64,000 bases of DNA from an uncultured Bryobacteraceae bacterium (GTDB lineage: Bacteria > Acidobacteriota > Terriglobia > Bryobacterales > Bryobacteraceae): positions 19,587 to 83,586 of the forward strand of contig CALKXJ010000023.1 in assembly GCA_938003835.1 (NCBI GenBank). Reading direction: 5' to 3'. Both the position numbers and the translations under genes were made by a program. Of the stretch, positions 9,781 through 20,247 are shown in pieces. The notes under the pieces are model-generated. The model ran no database searches and had not been told where the DNA came from. It saw nothing but the letters and a program-made list of their open reading frames with translations. Every line of letters begins with the position of its first letter. Positions within the stretch are counted from its first letter, which is position 1.

Positions 9781-11264
9781 TACGCGTACCTGTGATCCTC
9801 GGTGACCTGGCCGGCCAAGCGCGGGTCGCCCCCGGTGGCCGCCAGCAGCCGCGCCATGCGCTGCTGGAGGCCCTCGACCAGGCGGCGCGTCTCGGGATCG
9901 CGAACGTGGTTGACGTAGCGGCCGCGCATGCGCGGGCCGATGCGCGCCTCGGCCAGCAGATTCCGCACCTGATCGGGATCGGCCTTCAGGTCGTAAAGCT
10001 CCGGGATGTCCCAGATGCCCGGATAGTGCATCAGGCTGTGCGTTTCCGTGCGCAGGCCGACGACGGAGGGCGTGTACGGAAAATCCTGCTCCCAAGCGTA
10101 CTCGTAGAGGAACTCCGTGCGCCAGTCCTCGGGCCGGCGCCCGGCGCCGAGCGGCACAAGCGACCGGCCTTGCATCGACGGGGGCACTCGGAGGCCCGCC
10201 GCGTCGAGAATCGTGGGCGCGATGTCGAGATTGAGCGCCATCTCCTCCACGGCGCGCCCCGAGGCGCCGAACAGCGCCGGACAGTGAGCGAGAAGCGGGA
10301 TGCGGATCGAGCCTTCGTACATGGCGCGCTTGTCGATGAGCCCGTGTTCTCCCCACATGTAGCCGTTGTCGCCCAGGTAGAGAATCAGTGTGTCGTCGAG
10401 CAGGCGGCCGGCCTCGAGCGCCGCCAGCAGCTCGCCCACGCTATCGTCGATGCCGAGCAGGCACTGGCAGTAACGCCGGTAGTGGACCTCGAAAGGCTCG
10501 TCGCTCGCCAGCATGCCGTCCACGCCGTGGCGCGTGAAGCGCCGCCGGTGAACCCATTCCGGCCACTGCCGGTAGAACTCTTCCTTGTAGGCCATCGTCG
10601 CCGGGCGCGGCACAGTGAGGCCCGCGAACAGGTTCGCGTGGCGCTCGAGCGGCTCAAACGGCGCGTGGACGGCCTTGTGGGACAGATACAGGAGAAAGGG
10701 CCGGGTGGCGTTTTCGCGGATGAAGCGCACGGCCGCCTCGGTCAGAAGGCCGGTCATGTCGCCTTTCAGCCGGCGGCGCTCGCCGTTCAGGTTCACCTCC
10801 GGGTCACGATAGTCGCCCTGACCGCGAAAGCTCAACCAGTGATCGAAGCCCGGCTGCGGCGCGTCGGAAGCCCCGCCCATGTGCCACTTGCCGAAGAAGC
10901 CGGTGCGGTAGCCGCTCTGCTGGAGCAGCCTGGGAAAGGTATCGAATTTCGGGTCGAGCGCCGAGAAGTTATCCTCGACGCGGTGCTGGTGCAGGTAGAG
11001 GCTGGTGAGGATCGAGGCGCGGCTCGGCGAGCAGAGCGAGCTGGTGACGAAGGCGTTGCAGAAGTGGACGCCGTGGCGCACCAGGCGGTCCAGATGCGGC
11101 GTGTGCCCGGCCAGCCAGGGGTGGCCGAGCGCGCCGATGAAGTCATAGCGGTGATCGTCGGTGACGATGAGCACGATGCTGCGGCGGGCCGGCTGCGGCC
11201 GCACGAAAGGCGCCATGCCGAGCCCGGCGCCGCCGGCGAGCAGAGAGCGCCGGGAGAGAGTCAT
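9777..11264 (-). CDS. Tat-exported type I sulfatase
   Basis: 495 residues with a twin-arginine leader (SRRSLLAGGAGLGMAP). The sulfatase signature C-S-P-S-R (Cys78 to Arg82, in SSLCSPSRASILTS) contains the cysteine converted to formylglycine, and the metal ligands Asp36-Asp37 lie in LIVTDDHRYD, with GDNGYMWGEHGL further on. Substrates are sulfate esters, probably polysaccharide or glycosaminoglycan sulfates. The formylglycine-generating enzyme is not in the window. ATG 11264 overlaps the upstream aminotransferase stop (ATGA), so it is the last gene of the peptidase/aminotransferase operon. Released sulfate could feed sulfur metabolism, but that link is speculative. Confidence 0.9.
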   Translation of the reverse strand: MTLSRRSLLAGGAGLGMAPFVRPQPARRSIVLIVTDDHRYDFIGALGHPWLAGHTPHLDRLVRHGVHFCNAFVTSSLCSPSRASILTSLYLHQHRVEDNFSALDPKFDTFPRLLQQSGYRTGFFGKWHMGGASDAPQPGFDHWLSFRGQGDYRDPEVNLNGERRRLKGDMTGLLTEAAVRFIRENATRPFLLYLSHKAVHAPFEPLERHANLFAGLTVPRPATMAYKEEFYRQWPEWVHRRRFTRHGVDGMLASDEPFEVHYRRYCQCLLGIDDSVGELLAALEAGRLLDDTLILYLGDNGYMWGEHGLIDKRAMYEGSIRIPLLAHCPALFGASGRAVEEMALNLDIAPTILDAAGLRVPPSMQGRSLVPLGAGRRPEDWRTEFLYEYAWEQDFPYTPSVVGLRTETHSLMHYPGIWDIPELYDLKADPDQVRNLLAEARIGPRMRGRYVNHVRDPETRRLVEGLQQRMARLLAATGGDPRLAGQVTEDHRYAY

Positions 11265-12397
11265 TCTGGATCTACCTCCAGTCGTTCGAGGATCTCTTCG
11301 AGCGCCGCAACCGCTCGATCCACGTCGGCCTGGTCGTTGTACAGGTGAACGGAAAAGCGCACGCGGCCGTCGCCCGACCAGACGATCACGCCTCGCCGCT
11401 CGAGCTCCGCTCCGATCCGTTCCGCCTGCGGGTGGGCGAAGGAGACGATACCCGAGGCAAAGGCCGGATCGGCTGGCGTGAGCAACTCGACACCGAGCGC
11501 CTCCAGGCGCCCGCGGAGGCTCGCCACCACCGGCGCCAGATCGCGGGCGATTCGATCGACGCCGGCCTCGAGCAGCACCTGGACGCCGCAGCCGAGCGCG
11601 TAGATCGAGGGGAAGTTCGGCATGCCCGCCATCAGGCGCGCGGCCCCGGGCTTGAGCTCATAGCGCTCGAAGCGGTCGGGGCGGAAGATGTCGCGGACGG
11701 AATACCAGCCGACGGCGGCCGGCCGGAGCCGCTCGCAAAGCTCCGGAGCCAAGTAAACCAGGCCGGCGCCATGAAGGCCGAGCAACCACTTGTAGCTCGA
11801 GGCTACCAGATAGTCCACGCCGTCCAGCGCAAGCGGCAGCCGTCCCAGGGCTTGCGTGGCATCGACGCAGAAGGTGCCGCCATAACGGTGGACCTCCTGC
11901 GCCAGCTCGGCCAGGTATGGCAGGAAGGTGCCGGTCTTGTAGCTGACCGCGCTCACCGAAACCAAGCGCGTGGCCGGACTGAGCGCCTCGGCGAAGCGCT
12001 CGAAAGGAATCACGCCCGCTTCGGAGCGGATCAGCCGCACCCGCACGCCGCGCGAGCGCAGCCTGAGCCAGGCGAGCACGTTCGAGGGAAACTCCAGGTC
12101 GTGAATCAGAATCTCGTCGCCGGCGCGCCAGTCGATCGAATTGGCGAGAAGATTCAGACCCTCGCTGGCGCTCGAAAGCAGCGCGACCTGTTCGGGCGCG
12201 GCGCCGAGCAGTTTCGCTAGAGCGCACCGGGTCGTCTGCTCCCGCTCGAAGAGCCGGCGCCGGCCGGGCGTACCCGCAGCCTTGTCGGCGTAGTAGGCCG
12301 CGAGCGCCTCGGCAGCCTCGATGGGCGGCAAACCCTCCGCCGCCGTGTCGAGGTACGCCACTTCGGCGGCGCGCGGGAATCGGGATCTATCCGGCAT
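11261..12397 (-). CDS. Class V aminotransferase (PLP enzyme, NifS/isopenicillin-N-epimerase-like)
   Basis: 378 residues. The PLP fold is recognisable from LSSASEGLNLLANS, the cofactor Asp in FCVDATQALGRL (Asp179) and the Schiff-base lysine in VASSYKWLLGLHG (Lys203). C-terminal segments GIVSFAHPQAE and RFSVHLYND fit class V. It lacks the flexible cysteine loop of true desulfurases, so a transaminase, epimerase or lyase role is likelier than sulfur donation. Start ATG 12397 (MPDRSRFPRA); the same frame is open upstream to 13216, but that stretch lies antisense-frame inside the M20 gene. It is 11 bp downstream of the M20 gene and coupled to the sulfatase. Confidence 0.85.
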   Translation of the reverse strand: MPDRSRFPRAAEVAYLDTAAEGLPPIEAAEALAAYYADKAAGTPGRRRLFEREQTTRCALAKLLGAAPEQVALLSSASEGLNLLANSIDWRAGDEILIHDLEFPSNVLAWLRLRSRGVRVRLIRSEAGVIPFERFAEALSPATRLVSVSAVSYKTGTFLPYLAELAQEVHRYGGTFCVDATQALGRLPLALDGVDYLVASSYKWLLGLHGAGLVYLAPELCERLRPAAVGWYSVRDIFRPDRFERYELKPGAARLMAGMPNFPSIYALGCGVQVLLEAGVDRIARDLAPVVASLRGRLEALGVELLTPADPAFASGIVSFAHPQAERIGAELERRGVIVWSGDGRVRFSVHLYNDQADVDRAVAALEEILERLEVDPE

Positions 12398-12408
12398 ACA
12401 GGCCTTGC

Positions 12409-13530
12409 CTAGAACTCCAGCATCATACGCCGGTAGAACTCGGCGGCTCGCTCCACCTCGGCGCAGTCCACCCACTCGATGGCGGCGTGAGCCTGGTCGA
12501 TGCCGCCCGGCCCGACGACGATGCTCGGAATGCCGGCGCGCGCTAGCTTGCTGGCGTCGGAGCCGTAAGGCACGCCCGCCGGCTCGGCCTCGAGACCCAT
12601 TCCGGCCAGAACGCGCGCCGCAACCCTCGCCACTCGCGCTTCGGCCGGCGTCTCGAGCGGCTCGTCCGTGAGCGTGGTCTCGATCCAGGCGCCGGCCTCG
12701 GTGCTCGCGACAAGTTGCTTGTAGTGGCGCAGGACGCTTTCGGCGCTTTCGCCGGGAATCAGGCGCCGGTCGACTTCGATCCAGCACGTCTCGGGAACCA
12801 TGTTCACCTGCGTGCCGCCGCGAATGAGGCCGATGTTGAGCGTAGGCGCACCGAGCAGCGGGTGCCGGCGCAGCCGAAGCCCGGCCGCATCCTGCTCGAG
12901 CGCCTGGATGACAGCCACCATGCGCACGATGGCGTTGACGCCGAGCTCGGGCTTCGAGCTGTGGGCGGCGCGCCCGCGCGTGTGCGCACGGAAACGCAGG
13001 CACCCCTTCGTGGCAATCACCAGACGCAGCCATGTCGGCTCGGAGACGACGGCGCCCTCGGCCTCGAGTCCCTCGCAGAGTTTCAAAACACCGCGGTAGG
13101 CGTGCTCCTCGTCGGCGGTGGCCGCGATCCAGACCTCGGCTCGCGGCTGCTCGCCGCGCGATGCCAGCGTCACTGCCGCGTGCAGCATCGCGGCCAGGCC
13201 CGCCTTCGTGTCGCAAGCTCCGCGGCCGTAGAGGCGGCCCTCGCGGATCGCGGGCACAAAGGGCGGAATCGCCATCCCTTCCGCCGAGGCCGTGTCCGTG
13301 TGCGCCTCGAAGACGAGCCGCCGGCCCGGCTCCCGGCCGGGCAGGCGCGCGATGCGGTTGGGCCTTCGCGGCAACACCTCCTGCTCAAAGTTCTCGATGC
13401 CCCAGGCGCTCAGGAACTCGCCGATCCATCTCGAGATGGCAGCCTCGCCCGCGCCGCCCGCATAGGCCGGATTGACGCTGTTGATGCGGACCAGTTCCGC
13501 GAGGATCTCGATGACCGGCGGGGGATTCAC
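12409..13530 (-). CDS. M20-family metallopeptidase (ArgE/DapE-like deacetylase)
   Basis: 373 residues of the M20 fold. Zinc ligands and catalytic residues are in place: His77 and Asp79 in FEAHTDTAS, bridging Asp107 in GRGACDTKAG, the catalytic Glu pair 141-142 in ATADEEHAY and a C-terminal His in DQAHAAIEWV. The lid domain segment RAAHSSKPELGVNAI is normal. No signal peptide, so cytoplasmic. The length and motifs resemble acetylornithine deacetylase or succinyl-diaminopimelate desuccinylase, but no arginine or lysine genes are near, so an N-acyl amino acid or dipeptide substrate is possible. Seven bp after the dipeptidase gene. Confidence 0.86.
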   Translation of the reverse strand: MNPPPVIEILAELVRINSVNPAYAGGAGEAAISRWIGEFLSAWGIENFEQEVLPRRPNRIARLPGREPGRRLVFEAHTDTASAEGMAIPPFVPAIREGRLYGRGACDTKAGLAAMLHAAVTLASRGEQPRAEVWIAATADEEHAYRGVLKLCEGLEAEGAVVSEPTWLRLVIATKGCLRFRAHTRGRAAHSSKPELGVNAIVRMVAVIQALEQDAAGLRLRRHPLLGAPTLNIGLIRGGTQVNMVPETCWIEVDRRLIPGESAESVLRHYKQLVASTEAGAWIETTLTDEPLETPAEARVARVAARVLAGMGLEAEPAGVPYGSDASKLARAGIPSIVVGPGGIDQAHAAIEWVDCAEVERAAEFYRRMMLEF

Positions 13531-13537
13531 GGCCCTT

Positions 13538-14878
13538 TCAAAGCGTCGAAAGAAAACGCTCGACCGCTTCGATTCCCCGGTAAAGGTTGGGCAGATAGAA
13601 CTTCTCGTTCGGCGCGTGAATCTGATCGTCCGGCAAGCCGAAGCCCATGAGCACGCTCGGAATGCCGAGACGTTCGGCGAAGACGCCGACGATCGGAATC
13701 GACCCCCCGGAGCGGATGTAGACCGTGGGACGGCCGAAGACCTCCTCCATGGCGCGGGCGGCAGCCTGGACGAAGGGGTTGTCGGGGTCGATGAGCGAAG
13801 GCGCCCCGGAGTGGATGGTGCGCCACTCGGCCACCACGCCCCGCGGGCACGCCTCCCGGACGGCCTCCGCGATCTGCCGCGAGGCCTCCTCCGGCGATTG
13901 GTCGGCCACCAGCCGCAGGCTGACCTTCGCCACGGCGCGCGCCGGGATCACCGTCTTGGCGCCCTCGCCGGTGAAACCGCCGCGAATGCCGTGGACCTCA
14001 AGGGTCGGGCGCGCCCACAGCCGCTCGAAGACCGAATAGCCGGGCTCGCCGACCAGCTCGCGCGAGCCGATCTCTTTCTCGAGATACTCGGCCTCGTCGA
14101 ACGGCAGGCGCCTCCAGGCTTCGAGCTCCTTGGCGCTCGGCGGGCGGATCTTCTCATGGAAGCCGGGAATGTGAATGCGTCCGTCACGGTCCTTGAGCGC
14201 ACAGAGGATTTCGGCGATCGCCTGGATGGGATTCGGCGCCACGCCGCCGTAGACGCCGGAATGCAAGTCCTGCCGCGCCCCGGTCACAAAAAGTTCGCCG
14301 TAGACGATGCCGCGCAGGCCCGTGCAGATCGTCGGCAGCTCCGGGGCGAACATCTCGGTGTCGCAGATCACCGCGGCGTCGGCGCGCAGCCGCTCCGGGT
14401 ACGTGCTGACATAGGCGGCGATGTGCTTGCCGCCCACCTCTTCCTCGCCTTCGATGAGGAAGCGAACATTGACGGGCAGGCGGCCATCCCGCGCGAGCAG
14501 CCCGGCAACAGCCTGAATCAGAATCCAGGTCTGGCCCTTGTCGTCAGAGGCGCCGCGGGCATAGAGCGAGTCGTTGCGCACGGTGGGCTCGAACGGCGGC
14601 GAGTGCCATTCCTCGAGCGGATCGGGCGGCTGCACGTCGTAGTGGCCGTAGAGCAGCAAGGTGGGCCGGCCGGGCGCCTCCAGCCACTCGCCGTACACCA
14701 GCGGATTGCCGCCGCCTTCGATCAGGTCGACGTGCCGGAGGCGCGCTTCCGCCAGCGCGTCGCGAACGAATTCGGCCGCCCGGCGCACGTCCGCGCCGTG
14801 TTCGGAGAGCGTGCTGATGCTCGGGATGCGCAGGAAGGCTTTCAGGCCGTCGAGAATCTGCTCGCGTCGGTCCGCCAT
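13538..14878 (-). CDS. M20-family dipeptidase
   Basis: 446 residues, the size of M20 dipeptidases related to carnosinase/PepV. Ligands: His79 and Asp81 in LYGHYDVQPP, Asp113 in RGASDDKGQ, Glu145-Glu146 in FLIEGEEEVGG, then the dimerisation domain and a C-terminal APNEKFYLPN that carries the last ligand region. Cytoplasmic. First gene of a four-gene minus-strand run (dipeptidase, M20 deacylase-like, aminotransferase, sulfatase) with gaps of 7 and 11 bp and one ATGA overlap. The set suggests peptide or N-acyl amino acid breakdown, but the inclusion of a sulfatase is not explained. Confidence 0.87.
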   Translation of the reverse strand: MADRREQILDGLKAFLRIPSISTLSEHGADVRRAAEFVRDALAEARLRHVDLIEGGGNPLVYGEWLEAPGRPTLLLYGHYDVQPPDPLEEWHSPPFEPTVRNDSLYARGASDDKGQTWILIQAVAGLLARDGRLPVNVRFLIEGEEEVGGKHIAAYVSTYPERLRADAAVICDTEMFAPELPTICTGLRGIVYGELFVTGARQDLHSGVYGGVAPNPIQAIAEILCALKDRDGRIHIPGFHEKIRPPSAKELEAWRRLPFDEAEYLEKEIGSRELVGEPGYSVFERLWARPTLEVHGIRGGFTGEGAKTVIPARAVAKVSLRLVADQSPEEASRQIAEAVREACPRGVVAEWRTIHSGAPSLIDPDNPFVQAAARAMEEVFGRPTVYIRSGGSIPIVGVFAERLGIPSVLMGFGLPDDQIHAPNEKFYLPNLYRGIEAVERFLSTL

Positions 14879-14954
14879 GTTCCTTACGCTACACTAAAGG
14901 CGGAGCGACCCGCAGGCCACCTCGCTCATCCTTTCTGAAGAGGGGAAACAAGGG

Positions 14955-17060
<2,106 letters not shown>

Positions 17061-17098
17061 CGATTTCCGCAGTCAAATCCAGCTTGGAGGATCGATTC

Positions 17099-17608
17099 AT
17101 GGAACGGCCGGGCGCCGCCACTTTGAAGGGGAATCCGCTGACACTCGTCGGGCCGGAGCTGAAACCGGGGGATAAAGCCCCGGATTTCGAGTGCGTGGAC
17201 AATGCGCTTCAGACGGTGACGCTGGCGTCGACGGGCAACAGCGTGCGAATCTTCAGCGTGGTGCCCTCGCTCGACACGCCCGTCTGCGACATGCAGACCA
17301 AGCGCTTCTCCAACGAGCTCAACAACCTTCCGGGCGTCGAGGTCTACACCATCAGCATGGATCTGCCGTTTGCCCAGAAGCGCTGGTGCACCGCCTTCGG
17401 CGTCGAGAACGTGAAGATGCTCTCCGACCACCGCACGGCCTCTTTCGGCCAGGCCTACGGCACGCTGATCAAGGAGCTGCGCATCGAGTGCCGGGCCATC
17501 TTCGTGGTGGACAAAGACAACGTCATCCGCCACGTCGAGTACGTCAAGGAAGTGACCGATCACCCGAACTACGAAGCAGCCGTGGCGGCCGCCAAGGCGC
17601 TGTTGTGA
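17099..17608 (+). CDS. tpx: Thiol peroxidase (atypical 2-Cys peroxiredoxin)
   Basis: 169 residues. Tpx reduces hydrogen peroxide and alkyl hydroperoxides using thioredoxin. The peroxidatic Cys63 lies in VPSLDTPVCDMQT and the resolving Cys97 in AQKRWCTAFG, both in the Tpx-specific context, with LSDHRTASFGQAYG and the C-terminal HPNYEAAV. ATG 17099 has a GGAGG Shine-Dalgarno 8 bp upstream and is preferred over TTG 17084, which overlaps that site. A TACAAT hexamer at 17053-17058 could serve as -10. Eight bp precede the CDGSH gene, so the two probably share a transcript. Confidence 0.94.
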   Translation: MERPGAATLKGNPLTLVGPELKPGDKAPDFECVDNALQTVTLASTGNSVRIFSVVPSLDTPVCDMQTKRFSNELNNLPGVEVYTISMDLPFAQKRWCTAFGVENVKMLSDHRTASFGQAYGTLIKELRIECRAIFVVDKDNVIRHVEYVKEVTDHPNYEAAVAAAKALL

Positions 17609-17615
17609 AGCAGGC

Positions 17616-18047
17616 ATGCCGGCCGGGGAGACTCCTCGCGTGAACGTGGCGGTCCCAGAGGCCGGCGGCCCGCTGGTGCTCACCGGCGAGATCGAGATCC
17701 TGAGCGCCGACGGGACGCTGCTGGCGCGGCACACCGAGACCGCCCTGTGTCGCTGCGGCCAGTCCGCCACCAAGCCTTACTGCGACGGCAGTCATGAGCG
17801 GGCCTGCTTCCAGGATCCCGGCGCGCTGGGCCGTTTCGCGGCCGCCGTCGAGCACCTGACGAGCGGGCCGGTGCGAATCACGCTGCGGCCCAATGCCTCG
17901 CTCGGCGTCTCGGGCCCGCTCGAGCTGCGTGCCGCAACGGGCGACGCCGTCGTGCGCTTGGAGAAAGCGAGCTTGTGCCGCTGCGGCGCTTCCAACAACA
18001 AGCCGTTCTGCGACGGCAGTCACAAGACCATCGGCTTTACCGCCTGA
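17616..18047 (+). CDS. Double CDGSH iron-sulfur protein
   Basis: 143 residues with two CDGSH motifs: Cys45, Cys47, Cys56, His60 (CRCGQSATKPYCDGSH) and Cys121, Cys123, Cys132, His136 (CRCGASNNKPFCDGSH). Each CX1CX8-ish C...H set binds one 2Fe-2S cluster with a labile His ligand. The segment before each motif (GPLVLTGEIEIL, GPLELRAATGD) is a beta extension typical of bacterial members. Soluble, cytoplasmic. Bacterial double-CDGSH proteins are proposed redox or cluster-transfer factors; their exact role is unknown. Placement after tpx supports an oxidative-stress association. Confidence 0.92.
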   Translation: MPAGETPRVNVAVPEAGGPLVLTGEIEILSADGTLLARHTETALCRCGQSATKPYCDGSHERACFQDPGALGRFAAAVEHLTSGPVRITLRPNASLGVSGPLELRAATGDAVVRLEKASLCRCGASNNKPFCDGSHKTIGFTA

Positions 18048-18126
18048 GCCGGCCACAGGTTCGCCCGGGTTCACGGATTCGATAGACTGAACTCCGCCGG
18101 TTCTCTTCCCGGCACAGGAGCGCTCC

Positions 18127-19248
18127 ATGATCAGTCGCCGCACATTTCTTGGCAGTGTCTCAGCGCCGGCGCTGCTCGCGGCCGCCTCGCGCGGGCCTGT
18201 TGTCCCGAAGCAGATCAAATCCTTCTGCATCGACTTCAACTGGCGCCGGCCCCGCGTGGCGGGCTGGATCAACGACTTTGCGCCGCCCGGCCACTGGGCC
18301 GACGCCTCGCCGGCCGAGCACGTGGCCTGGTATCAGGAGATGGGCGCCAACGTCATCCAGACGTTCGCCGTCTCCTGCAACGGCTACGCCTGGTACAAGG
18401 GCGGCTTTGTCCCTCCGCAGCCCGGACTCAAGTACGACTTTCTGCCCGAAGTGGTCGAGCGCGGCCACAGCGCCGGCATGATGGTCGTGGGCTACTTCTG
18501 CGCCGCGGCCAATACGAAATGGGGCCTCGAAAACAAGGAGCTCAGCTACGGCGCCCCGTCGGCCCAGCACATTCCCTTCACCGACGAGTACCTTGACTAT
18601 CTGAGCCACTCGATCGAGGACGCGCTGCGGCGCACCGGCATGGACGGTTTCATGATCGACTGGGTCTGGACGCCGGCGCCCCGTGTCCGCGAGTCCGGCT
18701 GGCTCGAGGCCGAGCGCAGGCTGCTCGAGAAGCTCACTCGCAAGCGGTTTCCCGCAAACGGCGAGCCGGATGCCGAGCTCATGCTCGCCTACGAGCGGGC
18801 CTCGATCGAGCGGTGCTGGACGCGCATCCGCAAGGCGGCGAAGGGCGTCAACCGGCAGGCCGTCATCTGGCTGGCATGCAGCAACCTAACCGACCGTCGG
18901 ATCGCAAATTCCCGGATGCTCCGCGAGCTCGACTGGATCCTCAACGAAGCTCCCAACCCGGACTACTTCGAGGCGGGGCGCCGGATGGCGGGGCGGCACA
19001 CGCGCATGATCCAGTGCCTGGTGGGCTGGGGACCGAAGCACAACGCCCAGGAGTTTCTGGCCGATCCGAAAAACCAGAATCTCGATCTGTACGGCTTCGC
19101 GGAGCCCCGCGACAACTCGCTGCCGCTGCCGGCGGAGGTTTACCTCCACCGGCCGATCAGCTCATTCGAAGGCGCCGACGTCCACACCGCCAACGACCGG
19201 AACATCGCCGCTCTGGCGCGCTTCTACCGCGGTTTGCCGCTCACCTGA
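18127..19248 (+). CDS. Tat-exported TIM-barrel protein, putative glycoside hydrolase
   Basis: 373 residues with a twin-arginine leader (ISRRTFLGSVSAPALLAAA). The body resembles fucosidase/alpha-amylase-superfamily barrels: WYQEMGANVIQTFAVSCNGYAWY, then the strand DGFMIDWVWTP, with an Asp in the position of a barrel-end nucleophile, and IWLACSNLTD. I do not recognise a specific CAZy family, and no sugar-binding module is present. It may process or only bind carbohydrate in the periplasm. A GGAG sits 7 bp before the ATG. It stands alone between the CDGSH gene and tRNA-His. Confidence 0.6.
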   Translation: MISRRTFLGSVSAPALLAAASRGPVVPKQIKSFCIDFNWRRPRVAGWINDFAPPGHWADASPAEHVAWYQEMGANVIQTFAVSCNGYAWYKGGFVPPQPGLKYDFLPEVVERGHSAGMMVVGYFCAAANTKWGLENKELSYGAPSAQHIPFTDEYLDYLSHSIEDALRRTGMDGFMIDWVWTPAPRVRESGWLEAERRLLEKLTRKRFPANGEPDAELMLAYERASIERCWTRIRKAAKGVNRQAVIWLACSNLTDRRIANSRMLRELDWILNEAPNPDYFEAGRRMAGRHTRMIQCLVGWGPKHNAQEFLADPKNQNLDLYGFAEPRDNSLPLPAEVYLHRPISSFEGADVHTANDRNIAALARFYRGLPLT

Positions 19249-19284
19249 GCAGCGGGCGGGCCGGCCGCGACACAGCCGGCGTGT

Positions 19285-19290
19285 TAGAAT
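19285..19290 (+). promoter_or_regulatory. Candidate -10 element (TAGAAT) of tRNA-His
   Basis: TAGAAT ends 15 bp before the mature tRNA 5' end, a suitable distance for a short leader. No good -35 hexamer is seen at the right spacing, so this is tentative. Confidence 0.35.
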
Positions 19291-19305
19291 AAAAGGGCGA
19301 TCCAC

Positions 19306-19382
19306 GGTGGCTATAGCTCAGGTGGTAGAGCGCTGGATTGTGGTTCCAGTGGCCGTGGGTTCGAATCCCACTAGCCACCCCA
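19306..19382 (+). tRNA. tRNA-His (anticodon GTG)
   Basis: A full cloverleaf can be folded. The acceptor stem is GTGGCTA/TAGCCAC, the D arm GCTC...GAGC, the anticodon stem CTGGA/TCCAG around loop TTGTGGT (anticodon GTG), and the T arm GTGGG/CCCAC around TTCGAAT. The extra G at position -1 (19306) faces C73 (19379), the identity element of tRNA-His, and CCA is encoded at 19380-19382. Confidence 0.97.
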
Positions 19383-19398
19383 AACCCATTTCAAGCCG

Positions 19399-20247
19399 TT
19401 ACCGGTTGAACGTCACGATGCGGTAGCGCAAGGTGACGGGTTTGCCCCGCTCCAGCCGGTAGGTCTCGGTTCCCGGCCAGTTCACCGCGACGTAGCCGTA
19501 GTGCCGCAGGCACCAGCCGTTGGGCGCGCCGGGATTCCGCGGATCGATCTCGATGCGCGCGCCGGCCCGGCGGCCTTCGAAGCGTGCGGAGAGTTCCGCC
19601 CAGGGATGCGGAACCTGATTGCTGTCGGCGGCTTCGACGCCCTGCTCGGTGCGGATCTCGGTCTCTTGGCGAGGCGCGAAGCGGATGCCCAGCCCGCCGT
19701 AACCTTTCTTTTCGCGCCCGGCGATCTCGACCGGCGGTCCGACGGCCTCGATCGCCAGCGTGAAATCAATGGCGCGCCGGCCCGCCTCGGCCGGATGCAC
19801 GACGAACTCGACGACTTCCCTCACCGCCTGTCGCTCCCCGGCGAACCAGCCGTTCTCCACCGCCAGGCGCGCGCGGTCCGGGCCGGCCTCCCGAGCCAGC
19901 CAGCGAAGGAATCGCTGGTGCATGCCGATGACGGCCCAGACGTCATAGGTGTTACCCTCGAAGCGCACCACGGGCCAGGTCCAGCAGAGGCCCCGGTGAT
20001 GCGGATGATCGGCGGGGAAGTCATCCGTGAGGACGGTCCCGTCGGGAGCATAGAGCGGATGCACATAGCTCGAGCGGCGATAGGATTCCTTGACGCCCTC
20101 TTTGAGAATCATCCCGTGGTTGTACACCATCACGGGCCGGTCGCCTTCCCGGAGTTCCAGCGAGGCGGGCGTGATCTCGACGAACCGGAACGGCTCGCCG
20201 GCCGCGGCCAGGCCGGCGGCGAGCGCGAGCAAAACCAGACTCCTCAT
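19399..20247 (-). CDS. Secreted PmoA-like (DUF6807) protein
   Basis: 282 residues with signal peptide (SLVLLALAAGLAAAG). The sequence fits the PmoA-like/DUF6807 family found next to Gfo/Idh/MocA genes in Acidobacteriota, Planctomycetota and Bacteroidota: RPVMVYNHGMILKEG, YVHPLYAPDGTVLTDDFPAD, HPHHRGLCWTW and the C-terminal GWCLRHYGYVAVNWPG. Despite the name it has no methane monooxygenase function; a role in plant-derived carbohydrate use is assumed from context. ATG 20247 overlaps the upstream oxidoreductase stop in an ATGA. The very long open frame extending upstream to 21486 is an antisense-frame artefact of that gene. Confidence 0.85.
   Translation of the reverse strand: MRSLVLLALAAGLAAAGEPFRFVEITPASLELREGDRPVMVYNHGMILKEGVKESYRRSSYVHPLYAPDGTVLTDDFPADHPHHRGLCWTWPVVRFEGNTYDVWAVIGMHQRFLRWLAREAGPDRARLAVENGWFAGERQAVREVVEFVVHPAEAGRRAIDFTLAIEAVGPPVEIAGREKKGYGGLGIRFAPRQETEIRTEQGVEAADSNQVPHPWAELSARFEGRRAGARIEIDPRNPGAPNGWCLRHYGYVAVNWPGTETYRLERGKPVTLRYRIVTFNR

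Noticed and set aside
8314..10356. Minus-strand open frame of 680 codons
   Set aside because: Composition is Arg/Ala/Gly/His-rich as expected of antisense GC-rich DNA; the Hsp70 frame on the other strand is clear.
8985..11348. Plus-strand open frame of 787 codons
   Set aside because: Overlaps Hsp70 and is antisense to the sulfatase; no motifs.
12397..13216. Upstream extension of the aminotransferase frame
   Set aside because: Lies in a wrong frame of the M20 gene; the family start is MPDRSRF at 12397.
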